From: Balanoglossus misakiensis
Lineage: Eukaryota > Hemichordata
DNA length: 64,000 bases
Direction: 5' to 3'
Assembly: GCA_040954595.2 (NCBI GenBank)
Contig: JBECUI020000024.1
Location: 248,001-312,000 of the forward strand
Each line of letters opens with the position of its first letter. Position 1 is the stretch's first letter. Below the pieces are notes generated by a model. The model was given only the letters and a program-made list of their open reading frames with translations. It searched no databases and was not told the origin of the DNA. The translations under genes were made by a program, and so were the position numbers. Below, piece after piece: positions 1 to 9,834 of the stretch.

Positions 1-376
1 GGCAAGAAATTTTGACCCTATACTGGTCCATGTTCAACAAAAACCAAACCTATAGCCCTATTGGTTAGCCTGGAATTAGGTATGCACATAATTAATGAGA
101 TATGCAGGTGTCACTGGTGACCCATATTTTGGCTTTTCAATTTTAGTCCCAACCCTCCAAACGCCAAGTCTGTACCTGCTCTGGATGCCGAGATATAGGA
201 AAGTAGGTCAAAGGTCACCTGAGGTCACCCAAAATTTGGGCAAAAAATTTTGACCCTATACTGGTCCATGTCCCACAAGAACGAAACCTCTAGCCCTATT
301 AGTTAGCCCGGAATTAGGTATGCACATAATTAATGTGTTAAGAAGGTGTTACAGGTGAGCCCAAAAATTTGCCTTT
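1..376 (+). repeat. Two tandem ~237-bp repeats
   Basis: The segment beginning GCAAGAAATTTTGACC at base 2 recurs as GCAAAAAATTTTGACC near 239. GAATTAGGTATGCACATAAT occurs near 73 and near 311. The offset is about 237-238 bases, and the second copy is cut short near 376. Related phrases also recur in tandem inside the element at 62608-63763. Confidence 0.7.
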
Positions 377-796
377 TATTTTGGCCCCATTGTGCTCACT
401 GACCAATAGACAGTCACTGTACAGGACTATTGCACAGACCAGAATTCCACAATAAGACGTGGACATAGCTTAACCATAGAGGTATAAGTAAAGGTATAAA
501 TTTAATAAAAAGACTAAAAAATTCATAAAAAATAAAACATCCATGATATCAACTTAACACTTACAGGTCGGTGTGAGGTTGACATAAGGTACATACATAC
601 CAATTTTCAAAGCAATCTGACCAGTAGTTGCTGACTTACAGAGTTTTGATCAATTTCACATTTTACAAGCATATTTGCATATTTTTGGGCCTGGCAACTT
701 TGTTTGGACAAACTCCCATCTACAGCCCTGCCTGCACCTACACACCAAATATTGAGGTGATACGCGCAGCGGTTTTCAAGTTTTTGATGTGGACGG

Positions 797-850
797 ACAT
801 ACAGACATACATACATCCATCCATCCATCCATCCATCCATACATACATAC
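797..850 (+). repeat. Tetranucleotide microsatellite (CATA/CATC)n
   Basis: A run of CATA-type units passes into seven or so CATC units and back to CATA. It lies just before the terminal hairpin of the left element, in the same position as the GAA/TAA-rich tract of the second hairpin element. Short open frames on both strands here only translate the microsatellite. Confidence 0.9.
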
Positions 851-870
851 AGACGCAACCCATCCCATAA

Positions 871-905
871 GGTCCCATGGTATATAGGCCTATACCAATG
901 GGACC
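871..905. other. Imperfect terminal hairpin
   Basis: GGTCCCATGGTATATAGG (871-888) is followed directly by CCTATACCAATGGGACC (889-905), an inverted repeat with small bulges and almost no loop. TAA follows, so the element ends CTAA. The arm resembles GGTTCCCATGGTA found just inside the 5' end of the hairpin element at 62608. Confidence 0.75.
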
Positions 906-918
906 TAAAAAATCAATT

Positions 919-2856
919 GACCAGAAACACAAGCTCTACTCAAATGTCTTAAAAACTAATTATCGGCCAGACGTCTTTACAAAATACAAATGCTACCGGA
1001 ACATGCTTACAAATATTCTGAAAAAGGCTAAGCAAGATTATTATTCTGACCAGTTTACATACTATCAAGCAGATACTAGTAAGACATAGAAAATTATTAA
1101 TGATATTTTGAGGGGTGGTGGTAAACATGTAAATCTACCAAGTAGTTTACAAATGTCTTCAGCTGGTCGGCAGACTACCCTGATCACCCATTGTGACATT
1201 GTCAATGGGTTTAATGAGTTTTTTGTCTAAATTGGAGAGGCTCTTGCTAGTAGTATAACTCATTCAAACAAAAGTTACTTGTTATACTTATCACATTGTA
1301 CATTGCATTCTTTTTTTCTTCAAGGAACCTCTGAACAAGAAGTTTTTAAATTACTTCAAGCATTAGATACGCGGAAGGCAGTGGGTTATGACTACATTAG
1401 CCCAAAATTGTTAATCAATGCAGCATTATATATTTCTAAGCCTCTTAGTTATATTATCAATTTAACGATCACAACTTGAATTTTCCCAGATTCCTTAAAA
1501 ATAGCAAAAGTGACTCCTATCTTCAAAAAAGGAGAGACGACTGATCCAGGTAATTTTAGACCAGTGTCTGTATTGCCACAAATTAGTAAAATTTTTGAAA
1601 AACTTATTAATAAGCAAATTATTTCCTATTTTAACAAATTTGATTTACTGTACCCTTACCAGTATGGCTTCAGAGAGAATTATAGTACTAAATTGGCAAT
1701 TGTGGAACAAGCACAGAAAATTCTGGACGAAATTGATATGGGAAATAAGGTTAACAGGATATTTCTTGACTTGAAGAAAGCATTTGACACCGCGAATCAT
1801 GACATTTTGATAGACAAACTGGACAATTATGGTGTTAGGGGACTCCCTAAAAATCTTTTTAGAAGCTATTTGACCAACAGAAGGCAACATGTAAATGTAA
1901 ATGGGGTACGATCAGATGAATTACAAATATCCTGTGGAGTTCCACAAGGTTCTGTGCTGGGTCCAACACTTTTTCTCATCTATGTAAATGATATAACAGG
2001 GGCAGCAAGGTATTTTGACACGCGTCTATTTGCAGACGATACCAGTCTATTTCATACATTTAATCCAAGAAATATATTAGATCTCTCAGAAGTTAATTCA
2101 CAATTGAAAAATTTTATAAACTGGTGTGATGCCAACAAATTAACTGTACACTCAAAGAAAACTGAATATGTTATTTTTAGAGGTAAGAACGTGTCAGTAG
2201 AGACAACAGGAGAAATTGATGTTAAAGGGGTAACAATAGACGAAGTACAAACAACTAAGTATATCGGTGTAGAAATAGACAATAAGTTAACATGGAAACA
2301 TCACATTAGAAATGTAAACAGAACGATTAGTATGAAGACTGGTATTCTTTATAGGTTAAGGGATGTTGTCCCACGACATATTCTTATACTATTGTACAAT
2401 TGTTTTATCCTCCCACACATTTCCTATGCTATAGAAACTTGGGGAAATACTTATTTATCTTTTTTGAGGCCAATACTTGTTACACAGAAAAGAATTGTAC
2501 GTGTATTGGCGGGATCAGACCGTCTTGCACACTCTTCACCATTGTTTAATGAGTTACATATTTTGAATGTATACAAGCAACGTGATCTTCAACTGTCCTT
2601 GTTTGTTCATGATGCTCTTAATGGCAAGCTTCCACCAGGATTCTCAGAGTATTTCGTTCCTATTCAACACTCTTATCATACCAGATCAAAAGATATAGGT
2701 GATCTTTTTATTCCGAAATATAACAGTAATGCTGGCCAAAATTCCATAAAGTACACTGCAGCAAAGGTTTGGAATAAACTTCCTGAAAATATGCGCTCAA
2801 CAAGGTCAAAATTTTCATTTAAGAAACATATGAAATCCTTGTTAGGAAAAGTATAG
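919..2856 (+). pseudogene. LINE reverse transcriptase pseudogene
   Basis: A single frame runs from about 919 to the stop at 2854-2856. It is interrupted by in-frame stops TAG 1087-1089, TAA 1228-1230 and TGA 1477-1479, so the damage is nonsense substitution without frameshift. The last open stretch (from about 1480) holds the RT core. It includes the pre-motif segment with PIFKKG and FRPVS, motif A with LDLKKAFDT (about 1765-1791), motif B with GVPQGSVLGP (near 1938-1967) and the catalytic FADD (2029-2040), a variant of YADD. The C-terminal part contains the usual Jockey-type segments, including WNKLP, up to residue 448 counted from the ATG at 1510. The endonuclease domain is absent. The RT would copy element RNA by target-primed reverse transcription, but this copy cannot make a full protein. 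Confidence 0.9.
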
Positions 2857-3056
2857 TTTGACTTTTATTTCTTCCTTTTGTATGTATTACTAACCAAGTG
2901 TTCTACTGTTCACCATGAGGGGATGGACTTGACTAGTGCGAATGCACTATTTTTCCTACCTCCTTTTTCACTTAAATAGTACATTTTCTTTTTCACCATT
3001 CGATGTAAAAAAATTGGAAGTGAAATAAATTTGATTGATTGATTGATTGATTGATT
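2857..3056 (+). other. LINE 3' untranslated tail
   Basis: About 170 bases of non-coding sequence follow the RT stop and end in six or so TTGA/ATTG units (3031-3056). Short tandem repeats of this kind are a normal 3' terminus for several Jockey-superfamily LINEs. The tail meets the satellite phrase GACTGGCGTAAG without intervening DNA. Confidence 0.8.
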
Positions 3057-3504
3057 GACTGGCGTAAGTTATCAACGGTGATTACGTCGGATTTCCTACG
3101 GCCTGGTTTAGCTGAAGCCCCGGCACTTTAGAGCGGAAACACGCGTACATTGACCACGATGATCAAGTCAGATCTCCTACGGCCTGGCTCGACTAAAACC
3201 CCGGCACACCATGACAGACACTAGCGTTCGTTAGCAACGGTGGTCAAGTCGGATTTCCTTCGGCCTGGCTCTGCAAAAGACCCGACACTCTAGTACAAAG
3301 ACGTTGGCTAAGTCGGGCAAACCGAAGAGGGAAAGTCACAGCGGGTCAACACTCGACATTTGTTCGGGTAGGACTGCATTATTGCCTGTCAATTTATAGA
3401 GAAAGCCCGAATTTAACCAGGGCGCTTCAAACACCGACGTTAGTTGGGAGCACGGCCTGCAGTACTGCCGGGTAAGCTGACATCGGCATACCGCATATAA
3501 TGTA
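3057..3504 (+). repeat. Satellite unit, partial (first in window)
   Basis: It starts within an 81-bp subrepeat at the LINE junction. It contains the last four or so subrepeats and the unique ~180-bp segment that precedes the poly-G tract. Confidence 0.9.
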
Positions 3505-5565
3505 GGGGGGGGGGGGGAACAGAACGGTTCAATACTACATTTATTAGATATCAGCTAATTTTGGACAATCATCTAAAATCTAAATCATGTTTTCATATTT
3601 GGATATCTGATGATGTATGAAATTTCCATTATATGTAAAAATGGTGCTGATTATAAAAAATGCACTCTGAATGAGCTGATTTAATACAAGATTGCGTTTT
3701 ATTCGTTTTTGCACCAAAAAGGTCATTTTAAGGCAAAACAGTCTTTATTTTTTTTAATTCGGTGACCTGATCATATATAAACAATTGCTTGTATGTTTAA
3801 AGTTTTTATGACTTTTAAAAGCAGTGACACTGGCGGCATTCAACACGAAAATAACAATTTTAGCAACAATTTGGTCAAAATGGTAAATTTTTGAAAATTA
3901 CAAAAAATACCTGTTTTCTACATTTTCGGAAATCTGATGGAGTATAGAATGCTCTTCGTATGTATATATCGATAAAAATTCCACAAATGACCGTCTAATT
4001 TGGCTCACTGCAGACAAAATTGCGTTTTACCAAATTTTCCTTGAAAATGTCATTTTTAGAAAAAGAAAAAAAAAAAAAAAAACCTTTGTTCTTCGAATTT
4101 GGTGCCCTGATCATATATGACATGTTGATTGTAAGTTAAGACTTTCGAACACTCCAAAAATGCAGAGATATTGACTGACTTCAAGAAAAAATAGCCATTT
4201 TGGCCATATTTTGTCAAAAATGGTAAATTTTTAAAAAATCATAAAAAATTAACTCTTTTCTTCATTTTCGGAAATATTATGGAGCATAAAGTGTCGTCCT
4301 CTTGTAAAAAGTGCTGCAAATTCCAGAAAAGGCGGTATAATTTGAATCATCCAAGACAAAATTACCATTTTCGACTTTTTTTCGAAAAATTGTCTTTTTT
4401 ACAAAATAAATAAGAATAAATTCTTTTCTTAGTTTCAAACGGGTAGAGATACTTTCCACACGGGTTTTCTAACATTGAATTCCCGTTCATCAACTCAGAT
4501 TTCTTACAGCATAAGTCGGCTAAAACCCTGACACTCTAGAGCAGTAACAGTTGCACACTGGTAACGTTGAACAAGTCGATTTTTCTACGGCTTGGCTCGG
4601 CTAAATCCCGCGTCACAATATGACAGACACTAGCGTAGGTTAGCAACGGTGATCAAGTCAGATTTTCTACGGCATGGCTTGGATAAAGCCCCGGCACTCT
4701 AGAGCAGAAACACGCGTACAGAGACCACGTTGATCAAGTCTGATCTCCTACGGCTTGGCTCGACTAAAACCCCGGCACACTATGACAGACACTAGCGTTC
4801 GTTAGCAACGTTGATCAAGTCAGATTTCCTACGGCATGGCTTGGCTAAAGCCCTGGCACTCTAGAGCAGAAACACGCGTACAGAGACCACGTTGATCTAC
4901 TCACTTTTCCTTCGGCCTGGCACGGCTGATGCCCCGGCACTATATATAGGACACAAACTGGCGTAAGTTAACAACGGTAATCACGTCGGGTTTCCTACGG
5001 CCTGGCTCAGCTGAAGCCCCGGCACTCTAGAGCAGAAACAGGCGTACATTGACCACGTTGATCAAGTAAGATTTCCTACGGCGTGACTCGGCTGGTGCAC
5101 CGGCTCTATATGACACAGACTGGCGTAAGTTATCAACGGTGATTACATCGGATTTCCTACGGCCTGGTTTAGCTGAAGCCCCGGCACTTTAGAGCGGAAA
5201 CACGCGTACATTGACCACGATGATCAAGTCAGATCTCCTACGGCCTGGCTCGACTAAAACCCCGGCACACCATGACAGACACTAGCGTTCGTTAGCAAAG
5301 GTGATCAAGTCGGATTTCCTTCGGCCTGGCTCTGCAAAAGACCCGACACTCTAGTACAAAGACGTTGGCTAAGTCGGGCAAACCGAAGAGGGAAAGTCAC
5401 AGCAGGTCAACACTCGACATTTGTTCCGGTAGGACTGCATTATTGCCTGTCAATTTATAGAGAAAGCCCGAATTTAACCAGGGCGTTTCAAACACCGACG
5501 TTAGTTGGGGGCATGGCCTGCAGTACTGCCGGGTAGGCTGACATCAGCGTACCGCATATAATGTA
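3505..5565 (+). repeat. Satellite unit 1, 2061 bp
   Basis: Standard layout with a 13-G tract (3505-3517), an AT-rich half to about 4490, then 11 subrepeats of about 81 bp that can be read one after another to about 5380. The subrepeats alternate between a type containing CTCTAGAGCAGAAACA and a type containing ATGACAGACACTAGCG or a close variant. A 60-codon minus-strand frame (4277-4459) is open. Confidence 0.93.
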
Positions 5566-7779
5566 GGGGGGGGGGGGAACAGAACGGTTCAATACTACAT
5601 TTACCAGATATCAGCTAATTTTGGACAATCATCTAAAATGTATATCATCTTTTCATATTTGGATATCTGATGATGTATGAAATTTCCATTATATGTAAAA
5701 ATGGTGCTGATTATAAAAAATGCACTCTGAATGAGCTGATTTAATACAAAATTACGTTTTATTCGTTTTTGCACCTAAAAGGTCATTTTTAGGCAAAACA
5801 TTCTTTATTTTTGTAATTCGGTGACCTGATCATATATAAAGAATTGCTTGTATGTTAAAAGTTTTTATGATTTTTAAAAGCAGTGACACTGGCGGCATTC
5901 AACACGAAAATAACAATTTTAGCCACAATTTGGTCAAAATGGTAAATTTTTGAAAATTACAAAAAATGCCTGTTTTCTACATTTTCGGAAATCTGATGGA
6001 GTATAGAATGCTCTTCGTATGTATATATCGATACAAATTCCACAAAAGACCGTCTAATTTGGCTCACTGCAGACAAAATTGCGTTTTACCAAATTTTCCT
6101 TGAAAATGTCATTTTAGAAAAAAAATAAAAAACCTTTGTTCTTCGAATTTGGTGCCTGATCATATATGACATGTTGATTGTATGTTAAAACTTTCGGGCA
6201 CTCCAAAAATGCTGAGATATTGACGGAATTCAAGAAAAAATAGCCATTTTGGCCATATTTTGACAAAAATGGTAAATTTTTAAAAAGCATAAAAAATTAA
6301 CTCTTTTCTTCATTTTCGGAAATATTATGGAGCATGCAGTGTCGTTCTCTTGTAAAAAGTGCTGCAAATTCCAGAAAGGGCGGTATAATTTAAATCACCC
6401 AAGACAAAATTACCATTTTCGACTTTTTTTTCGAAATATTGTCTTTTTTACAAAATAAATAAGAATAAATTATTTTATTAGTTTCAAACGGGTAGAGATA
6501 CTTTCCACACAGGTTTTCTAACATTGAATTCCCGTTCATCAACTCAGAATTCCTACAGCATAAGTCGGCTAAAACCCTGACACTCTAGAGCAGAAACAGT
6601 TGCACACTGGTATCGTTGAACAAGTCGATTTTTCTACGGCCTGGCTCGGCTAAATCTCCGTCACAATATGACAGACACTAGCGTACGTTAGCAACGGTGA
6701 TCAAGTCAGATTTTCTACGGCATGGCTTGGCTAAAGCCCTGGCACTCTAGAGCAGAAACACGCGTACAGAGACCACGTTGATCTACTCACATTTTCTTCG
6801 GCCTGGCACAGCTGATGCCCCGGCACTATATATAGGACACAGACTGGCGTAAGTTAACAACGGTAATCACGTCGGGTTTCCTACGGCCTGGCTCAGCTGA
6901 AGCCCCGGCACTCTAGAGCAGAAACAGGCGTACATTGACCACGTTGATCAAGTCAGATTTCCTACGGCGTGACTCGGCTGGTGCACCGGCTCTATATGAC
7001 ACAGACTGGCGTAAGTTATCAACGGTGATTACGTCGGCTTTCCTACGGGCTGGTTTAGCTGAAGCCCCGGCACTTTAGAGCGGAAACACGCGTACATTGA
7101 CCACGATGATCAAGTCAGATCTCCTACGGCTTGGCTCGACTAAAACCCCGGCACACTATGACAGACACTAGCGTTCGTTAGCAACGTTGACCAAGTCAGA
7201 TTTCCTACGGCATGGCTTGGCTAAAGCCCTGGCATTCTAGAGCAGAAACACGCGTACAGAGACCACATTGATCTACTCACATTTCCTTACGCCTGGCACG
7301 GCTGATGCCCCGGCACTATATATAGGACACAGACTGGCGTGAGTTAACAACGGTAATCACGTCGGGTTTCTTACGGCCTGGATCAGCTGAAGCCCCGGCA
7401 CTCTAGAGCAGAAACAGGCGTACATTGACCACGTTGATCAAGTCAGATTTCCTACGGCCTGGCTCGACTAAAACCCCGGCACACCATGACAGACACTAGC
7501 GTTCGTTAGCAACGGTGATCAAGTCGGATTTCCTTCGGCCTGGCTCGGTAAAAGACCCGACACTCTAGTACAAAGACGTTGGCTAAGTCGGGCCAAACGA
7601 AGAGGGAAAGTCACAGCGGGTCAACACTCGACATTTGTTCGGGTAGGACTACATTATTGCCTGTCAATTTATAGAGAAAGCCCGAATTTAACCAGGGCGT
7701 TTCAAACACAGACGTTAGTTGGGGGCACGGCCTGCAGTACTGCCTGGTAAGCTGACATCGGCGTACCGCATATAATGTA
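5566..7779 (+). repeat. Satellite unit 2, 2214 bp
   Basis: About 160 bp longer than the standard unit, equal to two extra subrepeats. The recurrent 60-codon minus-strand frame is closed here by a TAA arising from a change near 6477. Confidence 0.9.
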
Positions 7780-7795
7780 GGGGGGGGGGGGGGGG

Positions 7796-8040
7796 AACAG
7801 AACGGTTCAATACTACATTTATTAGATATCAGCTAATTTTGGACAATCATCTAAAATCTAAATCATTTTTTCATATTTGGATATCTGATGATGTATGAAA
7901 TTTCCATTATATGTAAAAATGGTGCTGATTATAAAAAATGCACTCTGAATGAGCTGATTTAATACAAAATTACGTTTTATTCGTTTTTGCACCTAAAAGG
8001 TCATTTTTAGGCAAAACATTCTTTATTTTTTTAATTCGGT
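7796..8040 (+). repeat. AT-rich subrepeat 0 of the satellite unit
   Basis: The first of three related AT-rich subrepeats, shorter than the others at its left end. Shared landmarks are GATATCTGATGATGTATGAAA, then AAAATTACGTTTTATTCG, then GGTCATTTTTAGG. They align with matching phrases in the next two subrepeats. Confidence 0.75.
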
Positions 8041-8373
8041 GACCTGATCATATATAAAGAATTGCTTGTATGTTAAAAGTTTTTATGACTTTTAAAAGCA
8101 GTGACACTGGCGGCATTCAACACGAAAATAACAATTTTAGCCACAATTTGGTCAAAATGGAAAATTTTTCAAAATTACAAAAAATACCTGTTTTCTACAT
8201 ATTCGGAAATCTGATGGAGTATAGAATGCTCTTCGTATGTATATATCGATACAAATTCCACAAAAGACCGTCTAATTTGGCTCACTGCAGACAAAATTGC
8301 GTTTTACCAAATATTCCTTGAAAATATCATTTTTAGAAAAAAAATAAAAAAACCTTTGTTCTTCGAATTTGGT
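8041..8373 (+). repeat. AT-rich subrepeat 1 of the satellite unit
   Basis: It begins CCTGATCATATATAAAG and contains GGAAATCTGATGGAGTATAGA, AAAATTGCGTTTTACCAAA and ATCATTTTTAGAAA. The landmark TGATCATATAT recurs as CGATCATATAT 333 bases later. An 83-codon plus-strand frame (8070-8321) lies inside and recurs in several units. Confidence 0.8.
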
Positions 8374-8706
8374 GCCCCGATCATATATGACATGTTGATT
8401 GTATGTTAAAACTTTCGACCACTCCAAAAATGCAGAGATATTGACGGAATTCAAGATAAAATAGCCATTTTGGCCATATTTTGACAAAAATGGTAAATTT
8501 TTAAAAAATCTTAAAAAATTAACTCTTTTCTTCATTTTCGGAAATATTATGGAGCATGAAGTGTCGTTCTCTTGTAAAAAGTGCTGCATATTCCAGAAAA
8601 GGTGGTATAATTTGAATCACCCAAGACAAAATTACCATTTTCGCCTTTTTTTCGAAAAATTGTCTTTTTTACAAAATAAATAAGAATAAATTCTTTTCTT
8701 AGTTTC
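8374..8706 (+). repeat. AT-rich subrepeat 2 of the satellite unit
   Basis: It begins GCCCCGATCATATATGACAT and contains GGAAATATTATGGAGCATGA and AAAATTACCATTTTCG, in register with subrepeat 1. The recurrent 60-codon minus-strand frame (8547-8729) starts just past its right end and reads through it. Confidence 0.8.
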
Positions 8707-8764
8707 AAACGGGTAGAGATACTTTCCACACGGGTTTTCTAACATTGAATTCCCGTTCATCAAC

Positions 8765-9655
8765 TCTGATTTCCTACAGCATAAATCGGCTACAACCCTG
8801 ACACTCTAGAGCAGAAACAGTTGCACACTGATAACGTTGAACAAGTCGATTTTTTTACGGCCTGGCTCGGCTAAATCTCCGTCACAATATGACAGACACT
8901 AGCGTACGTTAGCAACGGTGATCAAGTCAGATTTTCTACAGCATGGCTTGGATAAAGCCCCGGCACTCTAGAGCAGAAACACGCGTACAGAGACCACGTT
9001 GATCAAGTCTGATCTCCTACGGCTTGGCTCGACTAAAACCCCGGCACACTATGATAGACACTAGCGTTCGTTAGCAACGTTGATCAAGTCAGATTTCCTA
9101 CGGCATGGCTTGGCTAAAGCCCTGGCACTCTAGAGCAGAAACACGCGTACAGAGACCACGTTGATCTACTCACATTTCCTTCGGCCTGGCACGGCTGATG
9201 CCCCGGCACTATATATAGGACACAGACTGGCGTAAGTTAACAACGGTAATCACGTCGGGTTTCCTACGGCCTGGCTCAGCTGAAGACCCGGCACTCTAGA
9301 GCAGAAACAGGCGTACATTGACCACGTTGATCAAGTCAGATTTCCTACGGCGTGACTCGGCTGGTGCACCGGCTCTATATGACACAGACTGGCGTAAGTT
9401 ATCAACGGTGATTACGTCGGATTTCCTACGGCCTGGTTTAGCTGAAGCACCGGCGCTTTAGAGCGGAAACACGCGTACATTGACCACGATGATCAAGTCA
9501 GATCTCCTACGGCCTGGCTCGACTAAAACCCCGGCACACCATGACAGACACTAGCGTTCGTTAGCAACGGTGATCAAGTCGGATTTCTTTCGGCCTGGCT
9601 CTGCAAAAGACCCGACACTCTAGTACAAAGACGATGGCTAAGTCGGGCAAACCGA
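8765..9655 (+). repeat. 81-bp subrepeat block of the satellite unit
   Basis: About 11 consecutive ~81-bp subrepeats. Each has a core close to GATTTCCTACGGCCTGGCTC and ends near AACGTTGATCAAGTC. Two classes alternate, so the effective period is about 162 bp. Confidence 0.85.
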
Positions 9656-9834
9656 AGAGGGAAAGTCACAGCGGGTCAACACTCGACATTTGTTCGGGTA
9701 GGACTGCATTATTGCCTGTCAATTTATAGAGAGAGCCCGAATTTAACCAGGGCGTTTCAAACACCGACGTTAGTTGGGGGCACGGCCTTCAGTACTGCCG
9801 GGTAAGCTGACATCGGCGTACCGCATATAATGTA
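9656..9834 (+). other. Unique segment of the satellite unit
   Basis: About 180 bases, from GAGGGAAAGTCACAGCGGG to CCGCATATAATGTA, with no internal repetition that I can see. It is well conserved between units and always leads directly into the poly-G tract. Confidence 0.8.

Larger units (their letters stand above)
1..908 (+). mobile_element. Terminal-hairpin non-autonomous element, 5' end outside window
   Basis: No protein is encoded. The first ~376 bases are clearly related to about 62680-62960 inside the second hairpin element of this window: both share the phrases GGTCAAAGGTCACCTGAGGT and GAATTAGGTATGC. The middle (about 377-795) carries a phrase like CACCAAATATTGAGGTGATA followed by GCGGTTTTCAAG, which resembles a segment near 63480-63520. 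The right end consists of a tetranucleotide repeat, an imperfect hairpin (871-905) and then CTAA (905-908). The 62608-63763 element has the same order: simple repeat, hairpin, CTAA. The left boundary is not visible. It may be a composite of two related repeats rather than one element. Confidence 0.55.
909..3056 (+). mobile_element. 5'-truncated LINE of the Jockey superfamily (CR1/L2-like)
   Basis: This non-LTR retrotransposon fragment keeps the linker before the RT, the whole RT, the C-terminal region and a 3' tail of TTGA repeats. The endonuclease and any ORF1 are missing. The tail runs straight into satellite DNA at 3057. The 5' side abuts the terminal hairpin of the upstream element, so no target-site duplication can be recognised. 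Clade assignment rests on RT motif style and the short-repeat tail. CR1, L2 and related Jockey-superfamily groups cannot be separated by eye. Confidence 0.85.
7780..9834 (+). repeat. Satellite unit 3, 2055 bp (reference unit)
   Basis: Poly-G tract 7780-7795 (16 G), three AT-rich subrepeats to about 8706, a short transition to about 8764, about 11 subrepeats to about 9655 and the unique segment to 9834. It is used here to define the sub-blocks. Confidence 0.93.

Noticed and set aside
607-932. Overlapping small frames on both strands near the microsatellite
   Set aside because: They translate CATA/CATC repeats and flanks of a non-coding element.
8765-9655. Tandem tRNA or 5S rRNA gene cluster
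   Set aside because: The ~81-bp length is suggestive, but no A/B box pair, cloverleaf or 5S-like sequence could be read in the subrepeats.
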